A stretch of 64,000 nt of DNA. Source: Actinomycetes bacterium. Its GTDB lineage: Bacteria; Actinomycetota; Actinomycetes; Propionibacteriales; Propionibacteriaceae. Shown one piece after another: positions 41,117-50,695 of this stretch. The stretch's first letter is position 1; each line of letters starts with the position of its first letter. The notes under the pieces were generated by a model. That model saw only the letters and a list, made by a program, of their open reading frames with translations. It had not been told where the DNA came from and searched no databases. The translations under genes were made by a program, and so were the position numbers. The stretch spans positions 15,250 to 79,249 of the forward strand of contig JAEVYS010000108.1 in assembly GCA_023392635.1 (NCBI GenBank), given 5' to 3'.

Positions 41117-44100
41117 GGCGCAAGGCTAACCGAGCCGGGTAGCCGCGCCAGGAGGGCTTCCAGCCCGGCGCGGTCGGGCAGCGACGGCGGGCGAACCACC
41201 TCGGCGGAGTGCAGGTCGTAGAAGACCGCATCGACCTCGTCCACGCCCAGGCCGTGCAGCTCGGCCCAGGCCAACCGGTAGCAGGCCAGCTGCAGCGGGT
41301 CGGAGCGCCGTGCGTCCCCGGTCTTCCAGTCCACGACCTGCGCGCGCCCGTCCGCGCCGGTGAACACGGCGTCGATCCGCCCCCGGACAAGGCGTCCGCC
41401 GAGAACCAGGGTGAACGGGGTCTCCACGGCGAGGGGCACCAGTGCGGCGTACGGCCCGGCGTCGAACCCGGCCTGCAACCTCTCGAACTCCGCCCCCGCC
41501 AACTCGGCTTCCACCTCGCCGCCGAGCAGCGGCGACTGGCCACGGAAGCGGTGTTCGAGCCACTGGTGGAAACCGATCCCCCAGCGCTGGGCGTCGCTGA
41601 CCAGGCGGGGCATCGGCCGACGCAGCTCGGCGGCGTAGCCGGCCGGGTCCTTGGCGAGCCGGCCCAGGCCCGTCACGGACAGGTAGTCGGGGAGTCGCGC
41701 GGCCCACCGCTCGCGGGCGCTCTCCCGCTCGGCGGCGATCAGGAGGTCGGCCTGGCGATGCCAGGCGGCCGCCTGCTCGGCCTGGTCGAGGCTCAGCGTG
41801 TCGGGTGCACGTCCCGCCTCCCCGGCCGCCAGCCTCCCCCGCGCGAGAGCGACCTCCGTCGCCGCTTCCCGGCGCAGGGCCCACGCCTGGGTGTCGCCGA
41901 CCGCCGGCCACCCGGCCGTCGCCGCGCCACCGAGCAACGGGTTGGCGGCCGGAACCTCCCCGGCCGGGGTGTCGCGCTGGGCGTGCGCGGCCAGCTCGGT
42001 GAAGTAGTCGGACGGCTCGCGTGGCTTGACCAGGCCCGGCGCCCACACATGCGTGCTGGCCACCAGCAGCTGACGCGCACGCGTCACCGCGACGTAGGCC
42101 AACCGGTCCTCGCCCAGCCGTTGCTGCCCGGTGAGCCGGGCGCCGAACTCGGCCATCGCCTGATGGTCGACGCTGGTGAGCTGCGGCAGGGCGGCGGCAT
42201 CGCCGCGGAGCGGGTACGGCAGGGTCGACGCGCTGCGCAGCCAGTTTCCGGTGACCCGGTCGGTGGGGAACACGTCGGCCGCGAGACCCGGGACGAACAC
42301 GGCGTCCCACTCCAGTCCCTTGGCCTTGTGGACGGTGAGCACCTTCACCGAATCGGCTGCCGACACCACCGCCTGCTCCAGCCCGGTGCCGTACTCCCGC
42401 TCGGCGTCGAGGTAGGCCAGCAGCCCGGCCAGTGAGGCGTCCGCGTCGATGTCGGTGTAGTCGGCGACCGCCTGGACGAAGGTGTCCAGCGGTGCGCTGG
42501 CGCCGGCAGCCACCGCCTCCAGTTCGACCGCGAGCCCGAGCACGGAGATCACCCGCTGCACCAGCTCGGTGACCGCGTCGCCGGCGTGGCGTCGCAGGAG
42601 CCCGAGCTCAGCGGTGAAGGCCGCGAACCGGCTGCGGGCATCCCCGTGGTAGGGCAGGCGTCCCGGGTCGGCCAATGCCTCGAGGAGGCTCGGCACGGCG
42701 GCCGGGTCGGTGCCGACCAGCGTGTCATCCACCCCGCGCGGCCCGCTCTCGCTTCCCGTCTCCTCGGGACGCCCGGAGTCACGCGCCGCCGCGAGTTCGC
42801 GGGCGCGTCGCCCGAGCAGGGCGAGGTCAGGGATGCCGATCGCCCAGCGCGGTGAGCTGAGCAGCCTCAGGGCGGCCGGGTTCGCCGTGGCGTCGTCGAG
42901 GAGCGTGAGCGTCGCGACCACGTCCGCGATCGGCGGCAGTTCGAGGAGCCCGCCCAGGCCGACGATCTCCGCGGGGATGTCGCGAGCCGACAACTCGGCC
43001 CAGATGTCCGCCACCTGGCTGTTGCGCCGGGCGAGCACAGCGATGTCGGACCAGCCATTCACGGCACCGGTGCCGTGCAGCCCGGCCACGCGGTCGGCGA
43101 GCGCGGCGACCTCGTCCGGCCAGGTCACGAACGCAGCCGTCTCCACCCGCCCGGGCGGCGTGCCGGGCGGCGCCACCAGGTCGAGGTCGAGCCCGTGGGC
43201 GACGAGGGCCGGCTCGGCGCGGGCGGGAGCGGCCAGGCGGTTCGCGGCGTCCAGGACGTTCTGGCCGCTGCGACGGTTCACGGTGAGCGCGTAGCCCGTC
43301 GCCGGCTCGCCGCCGACCTGCGGGAACTGGGTGGCGAAGTCGAGGATGTTGCTGGCTGCCGCACCTCGCCAGCCGTAGATGGCCTGGCACGGGTCGCCGA
43401 CAGCGGTCACGGCATGACCGCGTCCCGATGAGGGCGCGGAACCGGAGAAGAGGCCGCGCAGGAGGGTGGCCTGCGCCGCCGAGGTGTCCTGGTACTCGTC
43501 GAGGAGCACCACCGAGAACTCCTCGCGGAGCGCTGCGGGCACGGCCGGCACCTCGACGGCGAGTCGCGCCGCCGCCGCCATCTGGTCGGCGAACTCCACG
43601 TACCCGAGCCCGGCCTTCAGCTCCTCGTAGCGGACAACGAGAGTGGCCAGTTCCAGCCGCTCCGCCATCGCTGCGCGCGCAGTCTGCAGGGCGGCGTACA
43701 CCTGCCCGCGCGGGTTGCGCGGCGCGCGCTGGAGCGCGGCCTCGAAGACCGCGGCCTGGTCGGCCAGGTCGAGCGGGTCGACCAGGTGCGATCGCAATTC
43801 GGACGACAGCTCCAGCAGTCGCTGCGTCACCGAGGCGGGACGCAGTCTCGACAGCTGGGTCAGCCCGGGGGTGTCGGCCACCACGCGCGCGGCCAGCCGG
43901 AAGCGGGCTGCTCCCGTGATCATCCGCGCGTCGCCCTCGATGCCGAGCATCAGCCCGTGCTCGGCGACGAGCCTCCCCGCGAACGCGTCGTAGGTGAGGA
44001 TCAGCTCCTCACCCGCCTCCTGGTCGTCGCTGAGCACCCCGGCCTGGTGGAGGGCGCGCCGGACGCGCCCGCCCAGTTCGCCGGCAGCCTTCCGGGTGAA

Positions 44101-44304
44101 GGTGAGACCAAGGACCTGCTCGGGCCGCACCTGACCGGACCCGACCAGCCACACCACACGCGCAGCCATCACAGTGGTCTTGCCCGAGCCGGCTCCGGCA
44201 ATGATCACGGCCGGCTCGAGGGGCGCGGTGATGGCGGACAGCTGCTGGTCGGAGAATCCGATGCCGAGGGCGTGGCTCAGCTGGGTGGGATCGGTGAGCC
44301 TCAT
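41113..44304 (-). CDS. adnB: AdnB-type helicase-nuclease
   Basis: A 1063-residue UvrD-like motor fused to a C-terminal RecB-family nuclease. Walker A GAGSGKTT at 37-44, DEYQDTS, GDPCQAIYGWRG and TVHKAKGLEWDAV are intact, so ATPase activity is expected; the nuclease motif VDWKTGDARR with the upstream GFHQWLEHRF is intact too. In mycobacteria AdnA and AdnB form a heterodimer that resects DNA ends. ATG at 44304 overlaps the adnA stop (ATGA). Assignment rests on paired layout, synteny and domains. Confidence 0.9.
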   Translation of the reverse strand: MRLTDPTQLSHALGIGFSDQQLSAITAPLEPAVIIAGAGSGKTTVMAARVVWLVGSGQVRPEQVLGLTFTRKAAGELGGRVRRALHQAGVLSDDQEAGEELILTYDAFAGRLVAEHGLMLGIEGDARMITGAARFRLAARVVADTPGLTQLSRLRPASVTQRLLELSSELRSHLVDPLDLADQAAVFEAALQRAPRNPRGQVYAALQTARAAMAERLELATLVVRYEELKAGLGYVEFADQMAAAARLAVEVPAVPAALREEFSVVLLDEYQDTSAAQATLLRGLFSGSAPSSGRGHAVTAVGDPCQAIYGWRGAAASNILDFATQFPQVGGEPATGYALTVNRRSGQNVLDAANRLAAPARAEPALVAHGLDLDLVAPPGTPPGRVETAAFVTWPDEVAALADRVAGLHGTGAVNGWSDIAVLARRNSQVADIWAELSARDIPAEIVGLGGLLELPPIADVVATLTLLDDATANPAALRLLSSPRWAIGIPDLALLGRRARELAAARDSGRPEETGSESGPRGVDDTLVGTDPAAVPSLLEALADPGRLPYHGDARSRFAAFTAELGLLRRHAGDAVTELVQRVISVLGLAVELEAVAAGASAPLDTFVQAVADYTDIDADASLAGLLAYLDAEREYGTGLEQAVVSAADSVKVLTVHKAKGLEWDAVFVPGLAADVFPTDRVTGNWLRSASTLPYPLRGDAAALPQLTSVDHQAMAEFGARLTGQQRLGEDRLAYVAVTRARQLLVASTHVWAPGLVKPREPSDYFTELAAHAQRDTPAGEVPAANPLLGGAATAGWPAVGDTQAWALRREAATEVALARGRLAAGEAGRAPDTLSLDQAEQAAAWHRQADLLIAAERESARERWAARLPDYLSVTGLGRLAKDPAGYAAELRRPMPRLVSDAQRWGIGFHQWLEHRFRGQSPLLGGEVEAELAGAEFERLQAGFDAGPYAALVPLAVETPFTLVLGGRLVRGRIDAVFTGADGRAQVVDWKTGDARRSDPLQLACYRLAWAELHGLGVDEVDAVFYDLHSAEVVRPPSLPDRAGLEALLARLPGSVSLAP

Positions 44305-47300
44305 CGCAGCACCTGCTCGCCGCGTCCGGACGCCGGGCAGCTGGTGGCGAAGGCGCAGGTACGGCAGTGCCCGCCGGGAGTCGCCGGGTAGCTCCCCTCC
44401 GCGACGACCCGGGCTGCGGTCGCGACCCGGTGGTGCACCCAGCTGGGGTGGTCCTGCTCCTCGGAGTCGGTGCCCAGGTACGGGACGCTCGCCAGCGACG
44501 CCTGGCCGAACTCGCGCGGCAGGTCCTCCGGCTTGTCGGGCAGCCGAAGGTAGACGGCCGCCGCACCCGCCGGCCTGGCGTGACCGGCCGCCACCGCATC
44601 GAACCCACCCGACGCCACCGCGAGCTGGTAGATGCCGAGCTGTTCGAGCCCGGCGATCGCCGCCTTCGTGGGAACTGACCGGGACGTCTTGAAGTCGACC
44701 ACCCGAAGCCCGTCGGAGGTCGCCTCCAGCCAGTCGACCTTGCCGTCGAGCACGACCTCGAGACCGTCGACACCCAGCCGCAGTTCGAACGGCACCTCCA
44801 CTCCCACCAGCTCCGCGTCCCGCACCCGGCGCCACGACAGGAAGCGGGCGAGGCCCAACTCCACCTCGACGCGTTCGGTGGCCGACAGCCAGGCGGCCTC
44901 GAAGCGCAGCCGGTGCCACACCTGGTCGAGCTGGCCGCGCAACTCGGCGATGCCCCAGCCCTCGGCGACGGCGCGTTGCACCAGCAGGTGGATCAGTGAC
45001 CCGAGGGAGGCGGCGAGCCCTGGCTCCCCTTCCCCCCGTGCCTCCCGGGACAGGAAGTAGCGCCGCGGGCAGGTCAGCACGCTCGACACCTGGCTCGGGC
45101 TGAGCCGTACCACCGCGCCGGCAGCCAGGGGTTCGGGACGGCTGCTCAGCTCGCGCACGCCCCACCACCCGGACGGGTCGGCGGCCGGCGCCAGAGGACG
45201 CCCGGTGTCGTCGGTGGCGTCCGCGAGACGCGCCAGCTCGGACGTGGCCGCGGCGCGCAGGCCGTCCGGTGTGGCCGGATCGGTGGCCCAGCGCCGCAGT
45301 TCGGCGGCCAGCGCGGGGAGGGTGAGCGCCGGCCGTCCCCGGTCAGGCGACTGCGCCGGCACGCCCAGTTCCGCCAGGAACCGGGATGGTGTGTCCGCTT
45401 CGCCCTCTGTGCCGGCCGCCGCGGTCACCACGAGCCGTGCGCGTGCGCGCGAGCACGCCAGGTGGAACAGGCGCCGCTCCGCGGCGAGCAGGTCACGGTG
45501 GTCGGTGACGCCGCCGAGGCCGGCGGAGGTGAGCATGGCCGCGTCCAGCACGGTGCTGACGCGGCGTCCGGCAGGCCAGACACCCTCCTGCACGCCGGCG
45601 ACGACGACCAGGTCCCACTCCCGCCCCCGTGCCCGGTGCGCGGTGAGCACCTGGACACCCCGCCCACGCAGCCGTGACTCGCGTTCGTGGTCGGCGGGAA
45701 TCTGCTGGCCGGCGAGCTCGGCGAGGAACGCACGGACGCCACCGGCACCGCCACGCCGATCGGCCTGTGCCGCAGCCTCGAAGAACGCGCACAGGGCATC
45801 CAGGTCGGCGTCGGCGCGGCTGCCCAGCGCACCGCCGGAGCCGGACTCCCGCCGCAGCTGCGATGGCCACGACGTGCCCTGCCACAGCGCCCAGGCGACC
45901 ACGTCGACCGGTGAGCCGCCGTCCATCCGTCGCCGCGCGTCTGCGAGCACCCCGAGGAGCAGCCGGAGGCGCTCGACCACGGGCGTCTCCTCCGCGCGCG
46001 CCAGCCAGCCGGGTTCGTTCACGGCGGCGGCGAGCTGGTCGGGCAGGGTGATGGGGACCGCGCGGTCCTGGGCCCGCCGCCACTGCCGGGCCAGCCGGCG
46101 CAGTCCGAGGGCGTCGAAGCCGGCGAGCGGCGAGGTGAGGAGGCGGACGGTCTCGTCTGGCGCGACCCGTCCGGCTGCGGTGATCTCGAGCGCGAGCAGC
46201 AGCGGACGCACGGCGGGCGCCTGCGCGAGCGGGATCTCGTCCCCGGCCACCTCCACCGGCACTCCGGCCGAGGTGAGCGAGCGGACGATGGGGCCGAGCT
46301 GGCGGCGCCCGGACCGCACCAGCACCGCCATCTGGCCGTACTCGATGCCCTCCAGCAGGCGCGCCCGACGCAGTTCGGCAGCGATCGCCGCCGCCTCATC
46401 GGCCTCGCCGGCGCAGGTCAGCACGCGCACGTCGCCCCGAGCAGAGGCCGCGACCGCCCCGCGCGCATCGCTGCCCGAGGGACGCGGCAGTCGCGCCCTG
46501 ATGCCGTCCACGGCCTCCGCGATCCGGCCGCCCAGGCGATGGCCCGCGAGCAACTCGACCCGCCGGGCCGGCGCGTCCGGCCGGCTGAAGAACCGCTCGA
46601 AGTCCGCCACGGCGCGTGGGCTGGCCCCACGGAACGTGGAGCTGGCACTGTCGGGGTCGGCCACGGCAAGGACGGCGGCACCTCCCCCGGCCAGCGTGGC
46701 CGCAAGGCCGATCTGTGCCGGGTCCAGCTCGGTGAAGTCGTCGATGAGGACCGCACCGATCTCGCCGGTGACCGCAGCGAAGACCTCCACGTCGGTGAGC
46801 AGCAGCCGGACGCGGTGCACCAGCTCGGCGTAGTCGAGCACCCCTTCCGCGTCCAGCACGTCGAGGTACTCGGCGAAGAAGCGGCCCAGCGCCGTCCACT
46901 CCGGGCGGCCGGCCTCCTCGCCGAACTGGACGAGGTCCTCCGGCTCGAGGCCGAGTTGCCGCGTGCGCGCGAGCGCGGCCCGTACCTGTGCGGCGAAGCC
47001 ACGGGTGCCGAGGGCGTGGCGCAGGTCAGCCGGCCACACGGTCGGCCCCGATCCCGCCAGCAGCTCCCGCACCCGGTACTCCTGCTCGGGCGCGGCCAGC
47101 AGCCGCAGGTCGGGGCGGCCCGCGAACCTCTGCCACAGCGACCGGCACAACGAGTGGACGGTGGTCACCGGCGGCTGCCAGGCGCCGCTGCCCAACTCGG
47201 CGGCGACCACGTTGCGCAGCGAACTCGCCGCGGTGCGGCTCGCAGCGAGGACCAGCGGCGCGCGCCCGCCCGCCCTGCACCCCGCGACCGCCGCATGGGC

Positions 47301-47408
47301 GACCAGCGTGGTCTTCCCCGTTCCGGGCCCGCCGAGCACCAGCAACGGCCCCGACCACCCGGAAAGGACCGCCGACTGCTCCGGACCGGGCGGGGGCAGG
47401 ATCGTCAC
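44301..47408 (-). CDS. adnA: AdnA-type helicase-nuclease with Fe-S cysteines
   Basis: A 1035-residue partner of AdnB. Walker A GGPGTGKTT at 26-34; further helicase motifs (VLIDDFTELDP, VADPDSASSTFRG, TAHRARGREWDLV) are diverged from UvrD, notably DDFTE for DExxQ, consistent with the weak motor known for AdnA proteins. The nuclease part has VVDFKTSRS and cysteines VLTCPRRYF plus CRTCAFATSC near the C-terminus, a four-cysteine pattern of iron-sulphur RecB-type nucleases. GTG at 47408 without a ribosome site; leaderless mRNA likely (CATAGT seven bases upstream). First gene of adnA-adnB-nudC-DUF1905. Confidence 0.9.
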   Translation of the reverse strand: MTILPPPGPEQSAVLSGWSGPLLVLGGPGTGKTTLVAHAAVAGCRAGGRAPLVLAASRTAASSLRNVVAAELGSGAWQPPVTTVHSLCRSLWQRFAGRPDLRLLAAPEQEYRVRELLAGSGPTVWPADLRHALGTRGFAAQVRAALARTRQLGLEPEDLVQFGEEAGRPEWTALGRFFAEYLDVLDAEGVLDYAELVHRVRLLLTDVEVFAAVTGEIGAVLIDDFTELDPAQIGLAATLAGGGAAVLAVADPDSASSTFRGASPRAVADFERFFSRPDAPARRVELLAGHRLGGRIAEAVDGIRARLPRPSGSDARGAVAASARGDVRVLTCAGEADEAAAIAAELRRARLLEGIEYGQMAVLVRSGRRQLGPIVRSLTSAGVPVEVAGDEIPLAQAPAVRPLLLALEITAAGRVAPDETVRLLTSPLAGFDALGLRRLARQWRRAQDRAVPITLPDQLAAAVNEPGWLARAEETPVVERLRLLLGVLADARRRMDGGSPVDVVAWALWQGTSWPSQLRRESGSGGALGSRADADLDALCAFFEAAAQADRRGGAGGVRAFLAELAGQQIPADHERESRLRGRGVQVLTAHRARGREWDLVVVAGVQEGVWPAGRRVSTVLDAAMLTSAGLGGVTDHRDLLAAERRLFHLACSRARARLVVTAAAGTEGEADTPSRFLAELGVPAQSPDRGRPALTLPALAAELRRWATDPATPDGLRAAATSELARLADATDDTGRPLAPAADPSGWWGVRELSSRPEPLAAGAVVRLSPSQVSSVLTCPRRYFLSREARGEGEPGLAASLGSLIHLLVQRAVAEGWGIAELRGQLDQVWHRLRFEAAWLSATERVEVELGLARFLSWRRVRDAELVGVEVPFELRLGVDGLEVVLDGKVDWLEATSDGLRVVDFKTSRSVPTKAAIAGLEQLGIYQLAVASGGFDAVAAGHARPAGAAAVYLRLPDKPEDLPREFGQASLASVPYLGTDSEEQDHPSWVHHRVATAARVVAEGSYPATPGGHCRTCAFATSCPASGRGEQVLR

Positions 47409-47544
47409 GCGGACTATGCAACCACCTTCCGCCGACACCGCCCTCCCCCGCCCCACGAGCCGTGAGCGTGGAGCTGATGCCGCCGGTCCACTCACCGCGT
47501 GCGAGGGATCAGCAATTGACGAACCTGCCCGGACCCCGGGATGT

Positions 47545-47557
47545 ATAGCTTGGCTAT
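47545..47557. promoter_or_regulatory. Putative MarR operator
   Basis: ATAGC-TTG-GCTAT, a perfect 5-bp inverted repeat with a 3-base centre, 13 bases before the MarR-type gene start. It overlaps the region where that gene's promoter must lie, so self-repression is plausible. Confidence 0.55.
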
Positions 47558-47570
47558 GTAACGTGGCCGG

Positions 47571-48038
47571 GTGACCTCGACGTTCCCCCTGGGCGACGAC
47601 CTCCTGCGGAGTGTCGCCCGCCTGAACCGCTGGGCCAGCAGGAGCGCCGGAATGGGCGTCCCGTCCGCTTCGGCGCGGCTGTTGGCCCTGCTCGAGGACG
47701 GCGGCCCGATGCGGGTCGGAGACCTCGCGCACGCCGACCACAGCAGCCAGCCGACGGCGACAGCGGGCGTCCGCCGGCTCGAGGCGGCCGGTTGGGTCGA
47801 GCGCACCGCAGACCCGCGCGACGCCCGTGCCAGCGTCGTGCGCCTCACCCGCTCGGGACGGGCCGCGCTCGAGCGGGCCCGGCGGGCACGGGCCGCGGCC
47901 CTGGAGCCGGTGCTGGAGGACCTCACCCGACGCGACCCGCAAGCCAGGGAACGGGTGGTCGCTGCCGTGGCGGTCCTCGGCGACCTGCTCGCCATCGCCG
48001 GCCGGCCCGAGGGCCGCGCCCTCGACCACCTGATCTGA
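47571..48038 (+). CDS. MarR family transcriptional regulator
   Basis: A 155-residue winged-helix regulator: LLALLEDGGPMRVGDLAHADHSSQPTATAGVRRLEAAGWVERTADPRDARASVVRLT spans helices 3-4 and the wing (about residues 35-90), with dimerisation helices at both ends. MarR proteins usually repress a neighbouring efflux gene until a small molecule binds; the MFS gene downstream fits that role. GTG at 47571. A palindrome lies directly upstream. Because the MFS gene is frameshifted, the regulator may have lost its main target. Confidence 0.88.
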   Translation: MTSTFPLGDDLLRSVARLNRWASRSAGMGVPSASARLLALLEDGGPMRVGDLAHADHSSQPTATAGVRRLEAAGWVERTADPRDARASVVRLTRSGRAALERARRARAAALEPVLEDLTRRDPQARERVVAAVAVLGDLLAIAGRPEGRALDHLI

Positions 48039-48067
48039 CGAAGAAGACCCGAGAGGCAACCCACCCC

Positions 48068-49269
48068 ATGCTGCGTCAATCCCGAACCGTCTGGTCCGTC
48101 GCCTTCGCGTGCGTGATCTCCTTCATGGGTATCGGCCTCGTCGATCCCATCCTGAAGCCCATCGCAGAGGAGCTGGGCGCCGGCCCGTCCGAGGTCTCGC
48201 TGCTGTTCACCAGCTACATGGCGGTGATGGGCTGGCGATGCTCGGCACCGGCTGGCTCAGCACGCGTCTCGGCGCCAAGCGGACGCTGCTGCTCGGCCTG
48301 GTCCTGATCGTCGCCGGCTCCGCCCTGGCGGGCAGCCAGGACGGCATCGCCGGCATCGTCGGCTTCCGTGCACTCTGGGGGCTGGGCAACGCACTGTTCA
48401 TCGCCACGGCCCTGGCCACGATCGTCAACGCGGCGTCCGGCTCGGTGGCGCAGGCGATCATCCTGTACGAGGCCGCACTCGGCGTCGGCATCGCGACCGG
48501 ACCGCTCCTGGGCGGCTGGCTCGGCAGCATCGGCTGGCGCTGGCCCTTCTACGGGGTGGCCGTCCTGATGGCACTCGCCTTCGTCGCGGTGCTGACCACA
48601 CTGCCCGCCACGCCGCCACCCGCCGTCGCCGCCCGGCTGTCGGCCCCCCTGCGCGCGCTCCGCGACCGTGGCCTGCTCACCGTCGGCGTCACCGCACTGC
48701 TGTACAACTTCGGCTTCTTCACCCTGCTCGCCTTCACCCCGTTCCCCTTGGGCATGGGGGCGCAGCAGATAGGCCTCATCTTCTTCGGCTGGGGCGTCCT
48801 GCTGGCGGTCACGTCCGTCTTCGTCGCACCGTGGCTGCAGCGACGCTTCGGCACGATGCCGGGCATCGGGATCGCCCTGGTCGGCTTCGCCGCCGTCCTG
48901 TTCACGATGGGCACCTGGGCGGACCGCAAGCCGGTTCTCGTGGTCGGCGTCATCCTCGCCGGCGCCTTCATCGGGGTCAACAACACCCTCATCACCGAGA
49001 CGGTGATGAAGATCGCGCCGGTGGAACGCAGCGTCGCCTCGGCCGCGTACAGCTTCGTACGCTTCGGTGGTGGCGCGATCGCCCCATGGCTCGCCGGGAC
49101 GCTCGGCGAGCGCTCCGCCCGGCTCCCGTTCCTCGTCGGTGCCGGGGCCGTGGCCGCGGCGCTGCTCGTCCTGCTCACGGCGGCGCCGCGGCTGGCCGCG
49201 CTGGACGCCGCGCACACCCGCCTCGAGCCGCTCGACGAGGCCGAGGCGGTGGGTGTCGGGGACGCCTGA
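48068..49269 (+). pseudogene. MFS transporter gene interrupted by a one-base frameshift
   Basis: Translation from ATG at 48068 gives a normal MFS start (WSVAFACVISFMGIGLVDPILKPIAEELGAGPSEVSLLFTSYMAVMG) in one frame up to about 48229, after which homology continues in another frame (LAMLGTGWLSTRLGAKRTLLLG..) from 48232 to the stop at 49269. The GGG at 48229-48231 probably lacks one G. With the base restored the protein would have about 400 residues and 12 membrane helices, with the family's RLGAKR loop. In the present frame it would stop at 48307. Real mutation or sequencing error cannot be told apart here. Follows the MarR gene by 29 bases. Confidence 0.8.
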
Positions 49270-49292
49270 AACCGGCGTCCTCCAAGGCATTC

Positions 49293-49312
49293 GGCCGGTG
49301 GCCCACCGGGCC
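49293..49312 (+). terminator. Hairpin after the MFS gene
   Basis: GGCCGGT (49293-49299) pairs with ACCGGGCC (49305-49312) with one bulge around GGCCC, preceded by a smaller GACGCC/GGCGTC hairpin over the MFS stop codon. It separates the MarR/MFS unit from the large operon. Confidence 0.5.
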
Positions 49313-49414
49313 GGGTGCCCCGCTGCGGCTCCGCCCTCGGGGTTGCCCCGGGCTGCTCCCCGAACCGGTGCCAGCACCTGCCTCCGGACTCGCGCCGACC
49401 GGCGTGTTCGCGGC

Positions 49415-49420
49415 TACATT
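49415..49420 (+). promoter_or_regulatory. -10 element of the nine-gene telA-pknG operon
   Basis: TACATT, fitting TAnnnT, 35 bases before the telA-like ATG. No matching -35 was found, so activation may be needed. The remainder of 49270-49414 holds only the hairpins described above. Confidence 0.45.
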
Positions 49421-49454
49421 GGGGGCCAACGCCTAGCAACCGAGAGGTTCCCCG

Positions 49455-50687
49455 ATGTCTACACCCGCGCAGCCGTCCAGCCAGGGACAGGCCGTCCAGC
49501 TCGCGCCCCCGGACATGCTCACGCTGACCGCGCCGGCCGCCCCGCCCGTCGTCACCACCACCCAGGCCCCGGCGATGGCGCCGCAGGTGGCCGCCGCACA
49601 GGTCCCGGTGCTCGACGCGAAGGTGAACGACTTCCTCACCGCGCTCAACTCGGCCGAGGAGAACTCCCCGACCTTCTCCGCACAGGCGGACGCGGTGCGC
49701 AGCATGGGGGACGCCGACATCCGCAAGGCCGCGGACACGTCCAACCGGCTGTTGCAGACCCCGGTGCGCGCGATCGAGTCCGGCGGCCTGGCCGACACCT
49801 CCAAGGTCGGCAAGACACTGCTCGAACTGCGGCGCACGGTCGAGGACCTCGACCCCGCGCAGGCCAAGGGTGCCAAGGGCTTCTTCGCTCGCCTCAGCGC
49901 CGGCAACAAGGTGACCGACTACTTCCGCAAGTACCAGAGCTCGCAGGACCACCTCAACGGCATCCTGCACGCCCTGCGCTCGGGGCAGGACGAACTCACC
50001 AAGGACAACGTCGCGCTCAACATGGAGAAGCAGAACCTGTGGGTGGTGATGGGCCGCCTCAACCAGTACGTCTACATCGCCGAGCGCCTCGACGCGCGGC
50101 TGTCCGCCCAGATCGCCGAGCTCGAACTGTCGGACCCGGAGAAGGCGAAGGCGCTGAACCAGGACGTGCTCTTCTACGTCCGCCAGAAGCACCAGGACCT
50201 GCTCACCCAGCTCGCCGTGTCCATCCAGAGCTACCTGGCGATCGACATCATCATCAAGAACAACGTCGAGCTCATCAAGGGCGTCGACCGTGCGTCCACC
50301 ACGACCGTCTCCGCCCTGCGGACGGCGGTCATCGTGGCGCAGGCGCTGGGCAACCAGAAGCTCGTGCTCGACCAGATCACCGCGCTCAACACGACCACCT
50401 CGGAGATGATCCAGCGGACCTCGGAGATGCTGAAGGAGAACTCGGCCCAGATCCAGGAGCAGGCCGCGTCCTCGACCATCGGGCTGGAGCAGCTGCAGGC
50501 GGCGTTCGCCAACATCTACTCCACCATGGACTCCATCGACCAGTTCAAGGTGAAGGCGCTGGACGCGATGTCGGCCACCATCGGCACCCTGGAGACCGAG
50601 GTCGCCAAGAGCCGCGCCTACCTGGACCGGGTCGCCTCGCAGGACACCCGGGCGGCCCAACTGCCCACCATCTCGATCGATCGCTGA
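49455..50687 (+). CDS. Toxic anion resistance protein (TelA/KlaA family)
   Basis: A 410-residue helical protein. After a Pro/Ala-rich N-terminus (about 1-50) the TelA domain covers the rest: LDPAQAKGAKGFFARLSAGNKVTDYFRKYQSSQ, LNMEKQNLWVVMGRLNQYVYIAERLDARL and IKNNVELIKGVDRASTTTVSALRTAV are diagnostic. TelA was named for tellurite resistance but is widely a membrane-stress protein travelling with Ter-type proteins. Here it opens the nine-gene operon, so a stress or signalling role is more likely than tellurite. ATG at 49455 with GAGAGG. Confidence 0.88.
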   Translation: MSTPAQPSSQGQAVQLAPPDMLTLTAPAAPPVVTTTQAPAMAPQVAAAQVPVLDAKVNDFLTALNSAEENSPTFSAQADAVRSMGDADIRKAADTSNRLLQTPVRAIESGGLADTSKVGKTLLELRRTVEDLDPAQAKGAKGFFARLSAGNKVTDYFRKYQSSQDHLNGILHALRSGQDELTKDNVALNMEKQNLWVVMGRLNQYVYIAERLDARLSAQIAELELSDPEKAKALNQDVLFYVRQKHQDLLTQLAVSIQSYLAIDIIIKNNVELIKGVDRASTTTVSALRTAVIVAQALGNQKLVLDQITALNTTTSEMIQRTSEMLKENSAQIQEQAASSTIGLEQLQAAFANIYSTMDSIDQFKVKALDAMSATIGTLETEVAKSRAYLDRVASQDTRAAQLPTISIDR

Positions 50688-50695
50688 GGTAGTGG

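Noticed and set aside
47406..47460. A PafBC-type promoter for adnA
   Set aside because: A TGTCGGCG sequence is present upstream on the minus strand, but the distance to any TAnnnT is wrong.
48109..48231. A possible separate start at 48109 for a shorter MFS protein
   Set aside because: Residues encoded before 48232 in that frame show no membrane or family character; homology begins only after the frameshift point, so it is not an independent gene.
49455..50687. A dedicated tellurite-resistance determinant
   Set aside because: TelA is the only such gene here and is embedded in a signalling operon; no TerB, TerC or TerD gene was seen.
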